Origin: Margaritifera margaritifera
Taxonomy: Eukaryota; Mollusca; Bivalvia; Unionida; Margaritiferidae
Length of the DNA stretch: 64,000 nucleotides
Direction: 5' to 3'
Assembly: GCA_029931535.1 (NCBI GenBank)
Contig: JAQPZY010001675.1
Coordinates: forward strand, 3,562,001 to 3,626,000
Shown here: one piece after another, positions 52,739-62,799 of the stretch
How the letters are laid out: the number at the start of each line of letters is the position of its first letter
How positions within the stretch are numbered: the first letter of the stretch is position 1
Translations under genes and position numbers: made by a program
The notes under the pieces: model-generated
Database searches by the model: none
Seen by the model: only the letters and a program-made list of their open reading frames with translations
What the model was told of the DNA's origin: nothing

Positions 52739-53360
52739 CTACTTGCAATAAATAAGCACCTAACTCTATATTTAAAAGCGGTTTCCAAAGTAACCTGCCC
52801 TTTTTTATTTTAAAAAAAAGTACAAAAGTACAAAAAAAAAGGAAAATTTACGAGAAAGAATCATTGTGGGATGGCATATAAATTGATAATTATTCATATT
52901 TGCAGCTATTGTTACTAGCAGTTAAAGACGGGTAACATTTTAAAATGTAAAAAAGCAAGGACATTTTAAATACTTATTTATCTTTCTCATCAGAAAAATT
53001 TCGTAGCTTTATCAATCTGTACTTGCAGTATATTTTTTTTACAAAGACAAATATCAAAAATTGGTCAGTCTAAATATGAGGCAAAAGAGGGGGCAAAATA
53101 ATTACATTTTAAGTTCATCTCTTCAGACACCTATGTTTCTGTCGTAAAGGGCGTATTTTTGCAGCTTTAGGACAATAGCTGCAAGATTTACTTCCCTTAA
53201 TCTTGGGGAAAAGAAAATCAGATGGTCAAGACATGATACAACTGGAGAGAGGGGCAGGGTTGCGTGGGAAAGCTGTGATATGAAAAAATATTTAACACAT
53301 TAAGGAGTGGACAAATATGATACTTCGAATTGAAGTTGTTAGGGTGGGTGAGCAAGTAAA
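51922..53360. other. Intergenic DNA with a TA microsatellite
   Basis: A pure TA tract lies at 52666-52734. No gene or other repeat recognised. Confidence 0.6.
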
Positions 53361-53376
53361 CCAGTACTAGTAGTAG

Positions 53377-53604
53377 ATTTTGTGATATTTAGGGTTTAAC
53401 GCCATTTTTAACACGATATGCCTGCCATACATGGCGGCTGGTATATTTTGTGGAGGAAGAACCACCGACCCACGGGAAACTACTGGTAAGCTTTCTCATA
53501 TACCCATATCGGTCGAGCCAAGACTCGAACCCACGCGGACATAGGTGAGATGTGAGTAATCTGTAAAGTTGAGTGCCTTAGACCACTCATTCACCCGGGG
53601 CCCC
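53377..53604 (-). mobile_element. tRNA-derived SINE family 1 (copy E)
   Basis: Full family features on the - strand: GGGGCCCCGGGTGAATGAGTGG head, GTGGGTTCGAGTCTTGG B box, body with TACCAGTAGTTTCCCGTGGG and GTTAAACCCT tail. Flanked by TAGTAGTAG (53368-53376) and TAATAGTAG (53607-53615), a probable 9-bp target duplication with one mismatch, inside the tip of the PolB element. Confidence 0.85.
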
Positions 53605-53703
53605 ATTAATAGTAGAAGGTGTATGTTGCTTACACCCCGGTGAGCAAGGGTGGGAGCCGGTTGGAGGACCAGCGGGTAGCCATTTTGGGCAATATACATA
53701 ACA

Positions 53704-53976
53704 TGATTAAAATGTTCCCCAATAGAATAGGAATAGGATGCATTCTTATTTGTGCCTTTGGTGGTTCTGACTGTGGGAGCTTTGCTTGTAATTGGGTTTG
53801 GAATTTACGCATCAAAGCAGGCCTACATTGTTGATAATGGCATTCGTAGTTCAAAACGTTCTAGTGTGGATCTTCATGCCGTAACGAGAGGGATGGCCCG
53901 TGAGACGGCTACCATTCTTTTAAATTCACTAAAAAGCGAGCAGCCTGTCGTTCCAACGGACAAGTGCACACAATAG
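53704..53976 (+). pseudogene. Small membrane-protein-like frame of the PolB element
   Basis: Not recognised. In the frame opening at 53752 a hydrophobic run LVVLTVGALLVIGFGIYA is followed by a soluble part with GIRSSKRSSVDLHAVTRGM. The preceding frame reads on from the left inverted repeat. It is the only + strand candidate gene in the left part of the element. A one-pass membrane protein is an inference from hydrophobicity alone. Confidence 0.4.
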
Positions 53977-54163
53977 GCTGTGTTCGCGGTTTCAGCAGCA
54001 GCACAACGTTTTGCCACTGGTTTTTATTTGTACTTGTCCGTCAGAACAACAGGCATTTGTGTTACAGGGCTTAAAATATATTGTTTATTGCTTACCTTAC
54101 GCCGTTTAGTCTTGACAGAAGTCCATTTTTGTCTCCCAAACAGAAAAGAGTCACAAACCTGAC

Positions 54164-54220
54164 TGATTTTTATCAGCCGGCGACTATCCATGAAAGCTAA
54201 ACAGTACAATGAAATCATCG
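54164..54220 (+). pseudogene. Inverted second copy of the membrane-ORF 3' segment
   Basis: 57 bp match, with about eight differences, the reverse complement of 54744-54800. On the + strand it reads FISRRLSMKAKQYNEI; the opposite copy reads FISRRLSMKVEQHN in the same relative frame. Differences keep the amino acid type, so both were once coding. Confidence 0.7.
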
Positions 54221-54283
54221 TTCGCCTTTTTTTGTATGCCAAGTGTCACGAAAGTTACACAATGCAACAGCAGTATTTCTAAT

Positions 54284-54360
54284 GGTGTATTATAGGTGTA
54301 TTATAGGTGTATTATAGGTGCATTATAGGTGTATTATAGGTGTATTATAGGTGTATTATA
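54284..54360. repeat. 11-bp minisatellite, 7 units
   Basis: Unit GGTGTATTATA repeated exactly seven times, one copy with GGTGCATTATA. Lies between the two opposed copies of the membrane-ORF segment. Confidence 0.97.
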
Positions 54361-54639
54361 CCGCTTATGTGGGCCATAGTCAGCAATAGTTTATGCTATA
54401 GTAGGTAAGATTCGGGTCGTTAAATGCGATGAAAGAAAAAAGTAAACAACGTGAATGGAGCACCATTAGCACCACCCATACCAAAGGCGTGCTAACAATA
54501 CTGGCACGGCACAGTTTGGTGTTAGCATTTCGTTCTGACTGGAAGCAGCGGGAATATAAGCTGTGCTTTTTTTCGGCCGGATCAAAAGATAAAGAATAGG
54601 AACACAACCGAAATGTATGCCTTGTGCGATGCAGCCCCG

Positions 54640-55147
54640 TATTTCATTTTTCATGGTTGTGTATTTGTTGACTCCACCTAGGATAAGCTTAAACTTTTCT
54701 TCGGAGATGGCGTTGTCGCCTGGCGCCTGTTTCAGCCAACACGAGGATTTAATTGTGCTGTTCAACTTTCATGGATAGTCGACGGCTGATAAAATTTACA
54801 CCTACAGAAATCGGACCACAGCTTAAAGCTGTGATCTCAAGGGCAATGAAAATGGGGACAGCAATGATTATTGAAAATATTCCAATCCCCGTCACATCAG
54901 TGCCCAGTGTCACTGCCGTCAGTGTGGTGTCATCACCATCCCCCGCGTTTACTGCGCGCTTGTACTTTTTGTATATAGCGCGCCGCTGTTCAGCCTCTGC
55001 CCGTAGGGAGGTTTCAGTCTCGCTGATTTTTTTCAGGCTAAATCTTGTGGGTCTTAGATTTTTTGATATATTGACATTATAAATTCCTTTATAAGCAGCG
55101 TGATATGAAAGTTTAATGGGGGGTGCAAGTAACTCCCCTGCGGACAC
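54640..55147 (-). pseudogene. Uncharacterised two-helix membrane protein of the PolB element
   Basis: Frame from 55147 down to 54749, then continuing in a shifted frame to about 54640. N-terminal part is charged and coiled-coil-like (SETETSLRAEAEQRRAIYKK), followed by a GDGDD turn, a hydrophobic segment around TGIGIFSIIIAVPIFIALEI, a second hydrophobic stretch and FISRRLSMK. After a stop/frameshift a helical tail reads ISEEKFKLILGGVNKYTTMK. I recall similar proteins of unknown function beside PolB genes in cnidarian and mollusc repeats; this is recollection and not a search. It lies downstream of PolB on the same strand. Confidence 0.55.
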
Positions 55148-55800
55148 GCACCTCTGACCTGTCGCCGTGACTTACTGGCAAGATAGCAGTGATATCAAAG
55201 AAGATGTGAGCTTGCTTAATATCACTAGATCTTGAAATAACACGCAAGCCAACACGCTCTCCAAGAGTCACAGATACCATGCTTTCTGTCTGCAGTTGCA
55301 GCGACTGTTTGTTTTTCTGGCCGATTATTGTGATGCGACAGAGCGCGTCTTTTTTCAAATATAACTCTGCTTTTGTTTCTGGTGAGACGAGTAATAGAGG
55401 GCCCTACATACACCGACTGAAAGATTATCGGCGAGAACGTTTCACCAAATACCAAGTTATCATTGTAGTAGCAATCGCGCCAGAGACGCCCCGAGGGCAG
55501 TACTTTGGGCTGTTGTTCCGACAGCGAAATCGCAATTAATCCTAGCTGCTCGCGGGTTAACTTAGGGTACTCTGAGTAGCCCTGGTGCTCGATATCCATC
55601 TGCTTTGCATTCTCATTCCGCCCCAATCTGAACTGATAGAAGTCAACCCTAAAAATGCGCAGATTCTCTAGCACCAGTGGTTTGTATTTCTTGCCGATGT
55701 CATGCACTTTTTGTATGAGCTGCACCAATACTCCGTCTTTCTCAATGATCTCAGGACCGACAGGCGGCACCAATGATTCGTGTTCCATACCCAATCGCTG
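55113..55800 (-). pseudogene. Uncharacterised beta-rich protein of the PolB element
   Basis: Directly downstream of PolB on the same strand. First part, in the frame open from 55872 to 55225, has YKPLVLENLRIFRVDFYQFR and PSGRLWRDCYYNDNLVFGET. Near 55360 the coding signal moves to the frame open at 55358-55113 (DALCRITIIGQKNKQSLQLQ, VSVTLGERVGLRVISRSS, FFDITAILPVS), showing a frameshift. The second part has alternating hydrophobic pattern typical of beta strands, so a structural (fibre or capsid-like) role is conceivable but unproven. I recognise no family. Confidence 0.5.
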
Positions 55801-58640
55801 TTTTTTCGTCTTTAAGCTAAGTATATCTTTGAGATGAGTCCGACAAACTTGGCAATTGGCTTTCCCTTGCACTCATCCTTAAATTTGCTTACGACCTTTT
55901 TTTTTTTTGCACCAGTGCAGTTGTACAGTGGATGCTTTTCAATGTAGTCGCCCATGTCGTAGAGACGAACATCCTAGGCAATATCGCGGGGAACATCGGC
56001 GGTTTCGATGCTTAGCAGCAGATCATCAGTGTCTGTGTACAGCAGATACGTCTTGTCCCCGTAGCAAGCTTTGACATGATTGTAGTAAAAGTCTTACATT
56101 AGGTGCTTGCTCAAGTCTAGGACAGCCTGAGTTGTATACATAATGAGGTTTAGTTTCAGGTCGGTCTTTTTGGAATGTACAGCAACAATGTTGCCACCAA
56201 AGATCTTTCGCGAGCTGAACGCCAGGTCGGCAATCAGGTGGCGCTGCTTGTCTTCCTCGCCAAATCCACTCAAACCCGCTTCCTGCAATTTTCCATTGTC
56301 TTTCCGAAGACGGAATTATTAGCCAGTTTAAAGAAGTCTTTTCAAACTCCGTTTTTAGTTGCATATATGGAGACAGCCATGCGCTTTGTTCAAATTCCAG
56401 CACACTGTGAAAATTGGTGACGTGCATCCTGAGCATTATGCAGCGCTGTAGGTTTCTGTAATGGACTAAATAACACTCCTTTTTTCGTAGGCTTGAGACT
56501 AGCGTGTAGTCTTTCAGGCAAGTGAACAGTTTGCTCACCAAAGCACTCTGAAAGTCGCTTAGTCAATACTCTTGAACGCTCGTTGTCTCAGAAGCCAAAG
56601 GATAGTCGCTGTGCGCGTCATGAAGCTCCTCCAGATACTCAATGTCAACTTCAAGGATGTAGCCCTTGGGTGCGTTTGCTGCGGTAGTTTGCACTGTCGT
56701 TTCAACTTCTTGAGTTGCTAGTAAGGAAGTGTCTACCTACTTAAAGCCGCCAGTTGGAGGCCCTTTGCATCATGGCCAATCCATAAAAGGATTTTGACGT
56801 CAAGGTTGATTATCCAGCTTGTTGGTTTTTTGCTGCCATATTCTGGACGCATGGGGTTGTTCGCTTTTGCATGACGCTGATTCATCATTAAAATGCCTCG
56901 AGCTTGGTACGTGTGATTTTTTGTAGGGGCGTTACAGTTCATTCTGGGTAAACTGTAGTAATGGGCTGGGTCAAGGCTAAAGTTACTTTGCGATGTGTAG
57001 CGGAATGCTTCGAACAGGTCTGCCAACAGAAGTTCACTGATATTGAGGTAGAGATCGTGATAGCTTCCCATATTTTGACAGCCAAATGTCTCCACACGCT
57101 CTGCGCATGATCATAGTCTTTTTCAGATATGGGTGAATGCCTTTACTTGTAGAACGATTGATATTCTGCTCGGATGTGTGCTTGGCTGTGATGCGAAATT
57201 CCTCCTTTGGCAGGTTGGCTACAAGCTTTTGCAGGCTAAGATTCATGAACTGGAGACTGTCAATAAACTATAAGTGCCCAAGTGAGAACGTCATGTACTT
57301 CTCCATGTTGTTTGGGATGGCGCTTATTATTCCAGGTGAGGCTGTTCCGATAGCCTTCATAAGGTCCGTCGTAGCCATGCAGATTATGAAACTAAAATGG
57401 CACCTTTATTTTTTCAGGGCAGATCCGCAAGTTGAGGTTACATGTAGGCGGCTCCGCGGTACTTGCCAGTAATGGTAGGGGTTTTGCACCTTATCTTTCG
57501 CTCCGTGAGTGACTGCATTCCCGCAGACGTGTGGCAGTCTATGGCTTCCTGAAAGGCTTTGCGGTCGTCTCCATCCATTCAAATCTTAGCTGGATAACGA
57601 AGCAGCTCTTGGATTTCCTCCTGCTCACGATCAAGGCACTGGATGAAACTGGTGACGGCATCCTTGTCGCGGTATAACACGGGCTCGTTTGAAGCGCCGT
57701 CACTGCGAAAAACTATGTAGCAAAAGCTACATGGGACACAGTCAGCGATTTTGTGTGTGTGTGTGTTGCATTCTTTCGGATTGCTGGCCAGGGCCTTCTA
57801 CTAGCACATTCAGTGCCTTGACAGGTCTATCGAATGACGCCTCGTTTTTTGTGATTCGCTAATGTGCAGCGGGTATAGGCCATTTTCCCAGCCAAAGACA
57901 CTAACTGCGATTTCCGGGTTGCGGCGCTCAAACTTGTTACTGTAACTAATCTTTACGAGAAAATCGATGCCAACAAAGCCGAGTTCGCCCAGGTGTTTCC
58001 GGCACTTAACATGGATTATTAACGTTTCTATCGTCTGCCGGGTAAAGAGCAGACAGGACGCTCAACTCGAAGCAGCGGTTGTCCTTGTTCTTCACATTAA
58101 TAACGTACCGTGCTCGTATGCACTTTGGTGATTTAATGTAACTCCGGCCGCGAAACAGGCAGCACTGCGACATTTGTATGTCAGGCACTTGACAGCGGGC
58201 AAATACCCATCAGGACTCCTCGCGCATGTATTCTTCAATGTGCCTTAGTATGGTGACATTACCTTGCGCAACCAGCTACTTGATTTCATCAATGCGCAGT
58301 ACGGCTGTGGCAGCGTTCTGGAAATAGGCCGTTACTTTAATAGCGCCTGCAGTTTCGTCGTAGACGTTTTAAAGGCGTGGTACAGCTTTTCCATCTGTGC
58401 CGGCAACACTAGGCTAGACTTCAGACCATCCAGTTCCCCGAGTTCTTTTTCGTTGGAAGCCTTATCCAAGGCGGCATAGCTTTAAGAAATACAGAAATGT
58501 CTGATTCAAGCCTGTGCTTTTCTGGCCCGTTAGCGCGATAGTCTTTTACAATAGCCGTACTTGTACCTAGCTTTACAAGAGCTGGTAATTTGCTGTGTTT
58601 CTTTGTGACAATGCCGTCACACTGATCAGCTAGATGCATT
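55800..58640 (-). pseudogene. Family B DNA polymerase, protein-primed type (broken)
   Basis: Replicative polymerase of a selfish or virus-like element. Blocks in N to C order on the - strand: VINVKNKDNRCFELSVLSAL (about 58110-58050), a Cys/His finger region ending ITGKYRGAAY (about 57530-57440), LQKLVANLPKEEFRITAKHT (about 57235-57175), MGSYHDLYLN and LLLADLFEAFR (about 57070-57010), YLVHYRNLQR and HSVLEFEQSAWLSPYM (about 56470-56360), FSSRKIFGGNIVAVHSKK (about 56220-56160), AVLDLSKHLM, and motif C YTDTDD at 56039-56022. Motif C normally reads YTDTDS; the last residue is D here. Frameshifts near 57050, 56320 and 56100 and stops throughout make it non-functional. The spaced order is that of DNA_pol_B_2 enzymes of Maverick/Polinton-related elements. 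No reconstructed protein is given. Confidence 0.85.
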
Positions 58641-59191
58641 TACTTGCTACTCATTAAGCAGCTAGTCTGTCATATTATCAAAGTTGTCCTTGGGAACTTG
58701 CTGTTCATTAATCAGCTCGTCTATCAAATCGTCAAAGTTATGATGTGAAATAGGCCTTTCGACATTACTGCTTGGTGTCGAAATAGGCCAACAGGTTGAA
58801 ACATGAGGCTCAACCCGCCGTAACGGCTGCCTATGAGCCTGTTCAACAGGTCGTACAGACTGTGTAGAAGCTGGAACTGGCTTATGAGCAGGGGGCCCGG
58901 GTGGCCGGTGGTCTAAGGCGCTCGCCTTTACAGATCACTGACGTCTCACATCTGTCCACGTGGGTTCGAGTCTCGGGCTCGTCCAACGTGGGTATGTGAG
59001 AAAGCTTGCTGAAAAATGGCGTTAAACCCATAACAAACAAACAAAGAAACAAACTTATGAGCAGTACTCGCCAATAGTGCATCCAGCGCATCATTATGTT
59101 CACTTTGGACAATTAGCCCTCTGTCCAGCAACTCATTCAAACGTGTGATAGTAGACATAATTTTGTCACTACTTTTAAACTTTATAGCCAC
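58641..59191 (-). pseudogene. Leader frame of the PolB element, split by a SINE
   Basis: Opens with ATG at 59191 and runs to 59065 where a SINE has inserted (58892-59064 with its duplication). The same frame resumes after the SINE at 58891 and continues to stops near 58660. The first part is polar and helical (MSTITRLNELLDRGL), the second is proline- and serine-rich, then acidic (DDLIDELINEQ). It may be a separate gene or the N-terminal extension of the polymerase. Function not recognised. Confidence 0.5.
58892..59053 (+). mobile_element. tRNA-derived SINE family 1 (copy F) with 11-bp TSD
   Basis: Starts GGGGCCCGGGTGGCCGGTGG, has GTCTAAGGCGCTCGCC and B box GTGGGTTCGAGTCTCGGG, then GAAAGCTTGC joined directly to TGAAAAATGGCGTTAAACCC and an (AAAC)n tail. 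The target duplication CTTATGAGCAG lies at 58881-58891 and 59054-59064, identical. The middle of the body is deleted at a TGC microhomology. Confidence 0.95.
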
Positions 59192-59764
59192 TCACACGCA
59201 AATATCTAAATTGAGATTTGTTTGGTCTTTAGTTGCAAAAGAACCCTGCTAAACAACTTCCTTGCCTTTTTCTCTATTCGTTCTAGTTTCAGCTCAGTGT
59301 AATTACCTCCACATCGCGGTCAAATCCTATGATTGGCAGCAACACCAACACCGCATTTCCAGCATGGCAAGAATTTACATCCACACCTGCTTTGAGTTGC
59401 ATGTATTCCTCAGTAAATACCCCCAGTTTTTCCCACACATCTCTGTTTTCCCTAGTTCAGCCAAGCTAACTTGTTTTTGCAACGAAACACAATATCTGAC
59501 AGTATGCAATGATCCACAGAGCATTATGTACTTTTGTCAATATTTCTTTAAAATAATATTTTCGTTGACATTTCTGTCACACGCCATATCTTGTTTTGCT
59601 AGATTGTTTTGCTGTCTAAAACAACAGTTTTCCGCCGGCTGAGGGGAGGGGGGGGCGGGCTCGGCTTAATAAGCAAGCAATTTCCCTTGCGTACTGACGA
59701 GGCTGACCACTAGCCCCCGACCGACTGACCGCTGGCTCTCCAAAGAGCTCCCACACAGACTAAA
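59192..59764. other. Right part of the PolB element, not recognised
   Basis: An open frame of 126 codons (59262-59642, +) has cysteines and hydrophobic patches but no recognisable family. The region 59722-59799 repeats the word GACCGYTGGCTCTCCAA twice next to the right inverted repeat. Confidence 0.4.
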
Positions 59765-59855
59765 CGTGGTGCCCGAACGGCTGACCGTTGGCTCTCCAAC
59801 CGGCTCAAACCCACGCCCACTGGGGTGTAAGCAAAATACCGCTTCTCCTACTATT

Positions 59856-60966
59856 CCAGTGCATCCCCCTTCAGTTCGTCACTGGTATTTACTGTCGAGC
59901 GCAGGACATTCATTACATTTTAAAAAAAAAAAAAGTTATAAGATTAGGGACAACGCTTGTATAACTGATGTATCATGTCAACTATATCGTCAAACAACCG
60001 TACAAGACAGTATCTTTCTTAAGCTTCCCCTTTTTACATGAAGGACTAAGTGCGCATAGAGGAGCACCATTATCTGCTTTTGATCGGCTATGTATGTTAT
60101 AATTATTGAGATTGCATATATTTTTACTCCTTCCTTTGTTGTGATCCCATTTCTTATTATTGTATGAGAGAGTACATACTGATAGTGGAATTGGTAGTTT
60201 CAAAATTTGCTCTAAGAACAACCAATGATCTTTCGTACAAAATATCTTTTCAAATGTATCAGAATTTATACTTTTTTTAATTACTACATTGGATCAACAA
60301 AAGAAAATATTCACATCAGATCAAAATGAACTCGGTTTCTGCGTTATTTTAATAATAGTAACCTCGTATTTCTTACCAATTTAAACAAGTCAACCTGCAT
60401 TACGTACAAAACATTATGACATCCGACCTGAGCCAATATATGTCCAAATTGCTGTTGATAACTATATAAGACGATGCTAAGAAAGGTTGATTGGCATGTT
60501 GGAACGGTCAATGGCAGTTTTCTCCTACATTGTGGGTACTATCTGCGTGGATGATTTCCTCGGGTTCAGCCCCATGTTTCTATATTTTATCGCTGAATAA
60601 ATTTGAATCTATTTCATAGCAAATGTTAACTTTTATAAAGATATTCCCTTACATATCCGAGGGCATCAGAATGATTTTTTGATAGGGTAACTGAGGAGGC
60701 GAAAAACTGCTTTGTGAAGGATGTGCGTAGTGCCCAGGGGTGTATGTGGAGAGGGTTAGCCCACCGAAAAAGTTTGAAAAATAGGGGCAGCAATGGATTA
60801 TGGTGCTTTCTGGTGTATTTTTAGCATGATTTAGTCATAATTGTGATCTGACAAGCAAGCAAAAGACTAATTTCGGCGAAATTTGGGGTTGGGGGAGCCG
60901 ATTGCCGCCCTGCTGCCTTTGTTTCAACGCCCTAGATGTCTTCACGTCACAAAGGTTCCTCTAGCT
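59856..60966. other. Intergenic DNA, nothing recognised
   Basis: No gene or repeat recognised before the MITE target duplication at 60959-60966. Confidence 0.5.
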
Positions 60967-61072
60967 CAGGAGTGTCAAACTCGTTTGCTATGGCGGGCCA
61001 CATTTTATATAAATAATAATAAATAATAATAATAACTAATGAGTCTGGCGGGCCGTATGTTTGACACCCCTG
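60967..61072. mobile_element. hAT-type MITE with perfect 8-bp TSD
   Basis: 106 bp, starts CAGGAGTGTCAAACTCG and ends GTATGTTTGACACCCCTG, that is, CAGGGGTGTCAAAC-type ends. CTCTAGCT flanks both sides (60959-60966 and 61073-61080). The interior holds GGCGGGCC words at both ends and an (ATA)n tract. Ends and 8-bp duplication are diagnostic of hAT. Confidence 0.93.
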
Positions 61073-61080
61073 CTCTAGCT

Positions 61081-62734
61081 CATACTTAATTGTTTGATAA
61101 AATGGATTCAATATTTGGTTTCATGTGCTTTTACTTCTTGTTACCATGTTCTTGTTTGATTTGAGAATCATGTACATAAACACACTGACACACGTGTATC
61201 TGTAAAAACAAAATACAAAAATGTATTTTAAAATAAACTATATAAAATACTGAATTATACTTTAGTCATAAAGTTCTGTAGCATTTCTTTAAGGCAAACA
61301 GCCAAATCTCTAGCTATTCCTGCAGAATGTATCCATTCTGTGCGACAGAAGTATTTTTTGATGTGAACTCAATATAGAAACTTTGTGATGATGTATCACC
61401 CGAGAAAATCTTGGACTTTAGAGGGCATGCGGTTTATATAACAAATTTTGACCATGTGTATTAAGGATTTTGCATGCTTTACTTTTATCGTTTATTTTAT
61501 ATACCTTTAACATAATTTTAGCATTTTTACCTTTCATATTTTATCCTGTTGTACTTCATGTCTCTATTTTTCTGGAAGGGTTTATTTTAACATTTTTAGA
61601 ACTTTACATTTAATTGGCACCATATAGCCATTATTGTGCTCAAATGCCATTCAGTGCTAATATATGTATGCATATCCTGCAGAATGTGATGAAGATTTGG
61701 ATCCATACGAGGCTTTTATCACCATACCTACCTACCTATCTACATTATTATTTATTCATTCCATACCTTACCTACTTACATTAATCATTGGCTCGCCTCT
61801 ACAAAGTAGAGGGGGAAGTGACGTAGCATGTCACTTCCACCAGTATCGGCGTCAGAGTCCCTATTTGCCAAATTAAAATCATGCATATATTAGATTCATC
61901 CTCACTGCACCTCAGCTATTCTGTCGTCTTGAGATCTACACAGTTGATGAAGGTTTAATGGGGTCTACCCTCTAGAAATGGGGTGAAAAAAAGCTTTCTT
62001 TGAAATGACATGAAAATACGGTTTTTGAGTATACTTAGTGATTACATTTTTCCCTACCATATACACTTCATATTCTTCATAAATTTAATGTAATTCATGC
62101 TCTATTAATGGCATAGACATGCACCTCGGTGAGAACACGAACTTTTGTAACTACATGAATACATCACTGTGACTTACTTTCTACGCTTTACATAGTTTGT
62201 AAATTTTTCTCTCACGCATCTTTTTGGTGCAATTTTATGAAATTCATGAAACTAGGTGATATAGAGCACATGCAACTCTGTTATTACTACACCTTTCCAC
62301 AAAAGAAGATCGCTACGACCTATATTTCATGCTTCCCGATAATGGTGAATCTTTTACTTACTCCCCAGCTCTGAAATAATGATGTATTCTAATCAAAGTC
62401 TACCATTTTCTTGAGGCGAAATATGTAATATTTAGTTACAGCTTATAATTCCATATTTTTCTTCAATATTTTTTTTTAAAAACCTGAAAAAATCACACCA
62501 ACATTTACTACACAAATGTAGAATTCTATATGTATTTAGAATGTTACAGAAGATAATTCTGCTGGAAAGAGAAACCATCTAATGATATTATCGTGATAAA
62601 ATGTTTCAAGGAAAATAATATTATGAACAAAAGCTTTTGAAAGGTTTCTCAGTTTATTACTTTTGGTTGAAATTGGTGTATCGCGTACACGTTACAAGAA
62701 TTATGTCTACTTTCTCCGTTAGGAACATTTTTCT
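61081..62734. other. Intergenic DNA; includes the 3' UTR of the esterase gene
   Basis: On the - strand an AATAAA signal (TTTATT on +) lies at 62653-62658, about 77 bp after the stop codon of the esterase gene. The rest shows no gene. Confidence 0.5.
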
Positions 62735-62799
62735 TTAGAATCCAGAAATACGCCTGATGATCTCTCTTATTGCCTTCATTTGAAGACCACTCTTCACAT
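62735..62799 (-). CDS. PHB depolymerase-like esterase, last coding exon
   Basis: Acceptor TTTCAG at 62805-62800, then the exon completes a split Asp codon and encodes VKSGLQMKAIREIIRRISGF followed by TAA (62737-62735). A conserved short helix ending the catalytic domain of these esterases (SGxQMKAIxxxIxRISG) supports the assignment, and the phase agrees with the donor of the previous exon. Confidence 0.72.

Larger units (their letters stand above)
53367..59855. mobile_element. Compact PolB element with terminal inverted repeats
   Basis: Boundaries: the sequence from 53608 (AATAGTAGAAGG, then GCTTACACCCC, GAGCCGGTTGGAG) matches the reverse complement of 59855 down to about 59765 (AATAGTAGGAGAAG, GCTTACACCCC, GAGCCGGTTGGAG), inverted repeats of about 85-90 bp at roughly 75 percent identity. 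SINE copy E sits at the left tip; outside it lies CCAGTA (53361-53366), and CCAGTG follows the right end (59856-59861), a probable 6-bp target duplication. Without the two SINEs the element is about 6.1 kb. The - strand carries, in order, a leader frame, a family B DNA polymerase, an uncharacterised frame and a membrane protein frame, all broken. I recognise no integrase, packaging ATPase, protease or capsid. Its relatives are the protein-primed PolB elements (Maverick/Polinton, adintoviruses, bidnaviruses); Polintons are usually 15-20 kb with 6-bp duplications. Confidence 0.75.

Noticed and set aside
54753..55539. + strand frames opposite the PolB element genes
   Set aside because: The coding pattern and recognisable blocks are on the - strand; these are antisense shadows.
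57137..57472. 111-codon + strand frame
   Set aside because: Antisense of polymerase sequence that has conserved blocks on the - strand.
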